Below are positions 61,751-64,000 of a DNA stretch of 64,000 nt, in pieces. Position 1 is the first letter of the stretch; the number at the start of each line of letters is the position of its first letter. Source of the stretch: Dyella_B humi (lineage in GTDB: Bacteria > Pseudomonadota > Gammaproteobacteria > Xanthomonadales > Rhodanobacteraceae); contig NZ_JADIKI010000022.1 in NCBI RefSeq assembly GCF_044904605.1, positions 1 to 64,000 of the forward strand, given 5' to 3'. A program made the position numbers and the translations under genes. Under the pieces are notes generated by a model that was given only the letters and a program-made list of their open reading frames with translations, was not told where the DNA came from and did no database searches.

Positions 61751-63193
61751 TCAGTCCCTGATTGCCGAGTCGCGCACAGATGCCACTGTATGGCTGTCTG
61801 CGTGAAGACGGCTGTGATGACGCCCATACGCGAAATACACCAGCAAGCCGACCAGCAGCCATAGTCCAAAACGCCAATATGTGATGCTGGGCAAACCCCA
61901 GATCAGCCAGCAGGAGAAACCTACGCCGACCAGCGGTATCAGCGGCACCATCGGCGTGCGAAACGGGCGCACCATCTCGGGGTGGCGCCAACGCAACACT
62001 GCCACCGCTGTGCAGATCACGATGAAGGCACAGAGCACGCCGATGTTCACCAGCTTGGCCAACTCGCCCAGCGGAAACAGACCTGATGCGGCCGCCGTGA
62101 CGGCACCCAGCAGCAAAGTAGTGCGATGCGGCGTGTGCCAACGCGGATGCACCTTGGCGAACCAGCCGGGAAGCAGTCCATCGCGCGATAGCGCAAACCA
62201 GATCCGCGCGCCTGCAAGCAGATTAGCGAAGATCACGCTGGTGATGCCGCAGATCGATGCCAGCGAAATCGCCACCATCACCTGCGGCAGCCCGATGGCG
62301 GTGAACGCGCTCGCCACCGGCGCTGGAGTGTCCAGCGTGGTATACGGCACGATGCCGGTCAGCACCAGGCAGATAGCGAAATACAGCACCATCGCAATGC
62401 CCAGCGACAGCAGCACCGCACGAGGCAGATCGCGCTGCGGATGGCGCGATTCTTCCGCCGCCGTGGTAAGCATGTCGTAGCCGAACACCGCGAAGAACAC
62501 CACCGCTGCACCGGTGACCACGCCGTGCATGCCGAACGGCATGAACGGATGCCAGCGCTCCGGCTTCACGTAGGCAACGCCGGCGATGACAATGGCTGCA
62601 GCCGCCGCGATCTTGATCGCTACGATCGCCGTGTTAAAGCGCGCGCCCCATTGCATGCGCATGGCAAGCAACGCAGTAATGGCCAGCGAAATTACCACCG
62701 CAGGAAGATTGAACAAGCGACCAGGTGCGCTTCCGTAAGCGCCTTGCGCCCACGCCGGCAACGACAACCCTGCCGCTTCCAGCAACGCTTGCACGTAGCC
62801 CGACCAACCCACCGCGACTACTGCCGCGATCAACGCGTATTCCAGGAGCAGATCCCAGCCGATGATCCACCCGACGAATTCGCCGAGCACGGCGTAGCCA
62901 TAGGTGTAGGCGCTACCGGAGACGGGAATCAGTCCGGAGAATTCCGCATAGCACAGCGCCGCTGCACCACTGGCAATGCCCGCCAACAGAAACGACAGCA
63001 CCACCGCTGGCCCCGCTTGCGTGGCGGCGACCGTACCGGTGAGCACGAAGATGCCGACCCCGATGATGCCGCCCAGACCAATGGCGGTGAGCTGCCACAG
63101 CCCGAGCACGCGCCGCAGTCCGCTGCGTTCCCCCGTTTCCTGCTGCATGACCTCGACGGATTTGCGTCGGGTCATATCGGTGATCAGGCTCAT
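61751..63193 (-). CDS. Amino-acid permease, APC superfamily (CAT-type)
   Basis: A 480-residue transporter with about twelve membrane helices. WQLTAIGLGGIIGVGIFVLT is the first helix with the substrate-binding G-x-G-x-G-x-F; ALCYAEFSGLIPVSGSAYTY, FFAVFGYDMLTTAAEESRHP and FRTPMVPLIPLVGVGFS are typical of the cationic amino-acid transporter-like (YfnA/YhdG) group. The substrate is unknown. ATG 63193 is chosen over the open frame to 63331. It is followed by the GH127-like remnant and preceded by an aldehyde dehydrogenase gene on the same strand. Confidence 0.85.
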   Translation of the reverse strand: MSLITDMTRRKSVEVMQQETGERSGLRRVLGLWQLTAIGLGGIIGVGIFVLTGTVAATQAGPAVVLSFLLAGIASGAAALCYAEFSGLIPVSGSAYTYGYAVLGEFVGWIIGWDLLLEYALIAAVVAVGWSGYVQALLEAAGLSLPAWAQGAYGSAPGRLFNLPAVVISLAITALLAMRMQWGARFNTAIVAIKIAAAAAIVIAGVAYVKPERWHPFMPFGMHGVVTGAAVVFFAVFGYDMLTTAAEESRHPQRDLPRAVLLSLGIAMVLYFAICLVLTGIVPYTTLDTPAPVASAFTAIGLPQVMVAISLASICGITSVIFANLLAGARIWFALSRDGLLPGWFAKVHPRWHTPHRTTLLLGAVTAAASGLFPLGELAKLVNIGVLCAFIVICTAVAVLRWRHPEMVRPFRTPMVPLIPLVGVGFSCWLIWGLPSITYWRFGLWLLVGLLVYFAYGRHHSRLHADSHTVASVRDSAIRD

Positions 63194-63334
63194 ATGATGC
63201 TCCCCTGCGCCGAACCGTGATTGACCAGCTTCGCTGCTGAAAAGCGCCTTGGCCTTCGCCAAGATGACGGTGGAGCACAACACCCGTTCGCACCAGAGTG
63301 CGCGTGCTGTATGGCTGAATGATGTGCGCAATGC

Positions 63335-64000
63335 CTACGCAACATCACCATCCGTCCAGCGCCCATCTACCAACCGCTGCACACCGCCAGGATTGCGATT
63401 GCGCAACTCTGCCGGCAGCAACGCTTCGGGTACATTGTCGTAACTGTGCAGCGCGGTGAAGCGTCGAATGGCGGCAGGCATACCCACCGAGGTGAAGCCC
63501 GCATGGCTAGTGCTGGGGTAGGGGCCACCGTGGTTCATAGCCGCGCTTACGGCAACACCGGTCGGCATCTTGTTAGCGATCAGCCGACCGACTTTGTTGC
63601 GCAAGATTGGCGCGAGGGCTTGCCACGCGCTATCGTCGCCGCCGTCCGAAGGGCGATAGATGGTGCCGGTAAGATTGCCTTCGAACGATGCCGCGATCCG
63701 TTGCATGGCCGCCAGATCCGCCGCGCGAACGATCAGGCTGACCGGCCCGAACGCTTCGGCTTGCAGGCTTTCTGCATGGGCGACAAAATCATCGCCATCG
63801 ACGCCGAGCAAGGTCGGTTGGAAGCGATAGCCATCGCCTACGCTGCCACCCGCAAGCACGTGCGCACCGGCCGCGTGCAAGCTGGCTACTGCGCGTGCAA
63901 GGTTCTGCTGCACGCCGCGTGAAAACAGCACCTTGGCTTCGGCCTCGGCGAACAATCGTGTGGCCGCAGCAACGAATGCATCGCCGTGTTCCCCTTTGGG
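63335..64000 (-). CDS. Aldehyde dehydrogenase, 2,5-dioxovalerate (alpha-ketoglutaric semialdehyde) type, partial
   Basis: The C-terminal 221 codons of the gene; the rest is beyond the window. The frame runs to the last base (PKGEHGDAFVAAATRLF). LQAEAFGPVSLIVRAADLAA is the conserved block after the active site, and GVAVSAAMNHGGPYPSTSHA with VGMPAAIRRFTALHSYDNVP matches the ketoglutarate-semialdehyde dehydrogenase group, which ends L-arabinose, D-xylose and hexuronate oxidation routes by forming 2-oxoglutarate with NAD(P)+. The catalytic Cys lies outside the window. Confidence 0.85.
   Translation of the reverse strand, partial: PKGEHGDAFVAAATRLFAEAEAKVLFSRGVQQNLARAVASLHAAGAHVLAGGSVGDGYRFQPTLLGVDGDDFVAHAESLQAEAFGPVSLIVRAADLAAMQRIAASFEGNLTGTIYRPSDGGDDSAWQALAPILRNKVGRLIANKMPTGVAVSAAMNHGGPYPSTSHAGFTSVGMPAAIRRFTALHSYDNVPEALLPAELRNRNPGGVQRLVDGRWTDGDVA

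Noticed and set aside
1..64000. CRISPR arrays, rRNA genes, prophage genes
   Set aside because: No regularly spaced direct repeats, no rRNA-like sequence and no phage structural or integrase genes were noticed.

Overview
The window reads as a high-GC gammaproteobacterial chromosome of the order Lysobacterales (Xanthomonadales), most likely family Rhodanobacteraceae (a Dyella-, Luteibacter- or Rhodanobacter-like organism). This is inferred from gene order and protein character (miaB-phoH-ybeY-corC, petABC-sspA-sspB, purEK, nadC, a DUF1631 protein, ppnN) and from dense GC-rich palindromic intergenic repeats. No database search was possible.

Layout. 1-8280 is a polymorphic-toxin region. Three copies of the RHS core end each run into a different C-terminal toxin tip followed by a small candidate immunity gene; one pair is recognisable as Tox-REase-5 with Imm52. 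The array contains a frameshift, an in-frame stop, a truncated RHS fragment and a decayed IS3-family element. 8332-13568 is a mixed accessory stretch: a conserved hypothetical, a DegT-type aminotransferase, a methyltransferase, a GNAT protein and a frameshifted TPR lipoprotein gene. 13582-44541 is mostly housekeeping: corA, a DUF4105 (Lnb-like) membrane protein, corC-ybeY-phoH-GNAT-miaB, a lytic transglycosylase, a DegS-like protease, petABC, sspAB, an amino-acid permease, nadC, a DUF1631 protein, a Trm112-like gene, purEK, sodB, grxD, an SDR, a MarC protein, a bifunctional acyltransferase, a TonB-dependent receptor, ppnN and tRNA-Asn.

44679-61472 looks like a regulatory and adhesion module. 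It has two BvgS-like hybrid sensor kinases, a BvgA/RcsB-like regulator with a DNA-binding domain, a receiver-only regulator without one, a complete chaperone-usher fimbrial locus (major pilin, usher, two-domain tip adhesin, three minor pilins, three chaperones) and an orphan HPt protein. One kinase carries its own HPt domain and the other does not, so the orphan HPt may complete its phosphorelay. By analogy with Bordetella BvgAS the module may control the fimbriae; that link is inference. The window ends with a probable GH127 remnant, a CAT-family permease and a partial 2,5-dioxovalerate-type dehydrogenase, which suggest pentose or uronate catabolism.

Throughout 16-43 kb, intergenic regions carry at least three families of palindromic (REP-like) repeats, and a 190-bp nested inverted-repeat element sits between sspA and sspB. 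Four single-base nonsense changes, all explicable as C-to-T or G-to-A transitions, fall in RHS, IS and pilin genes.
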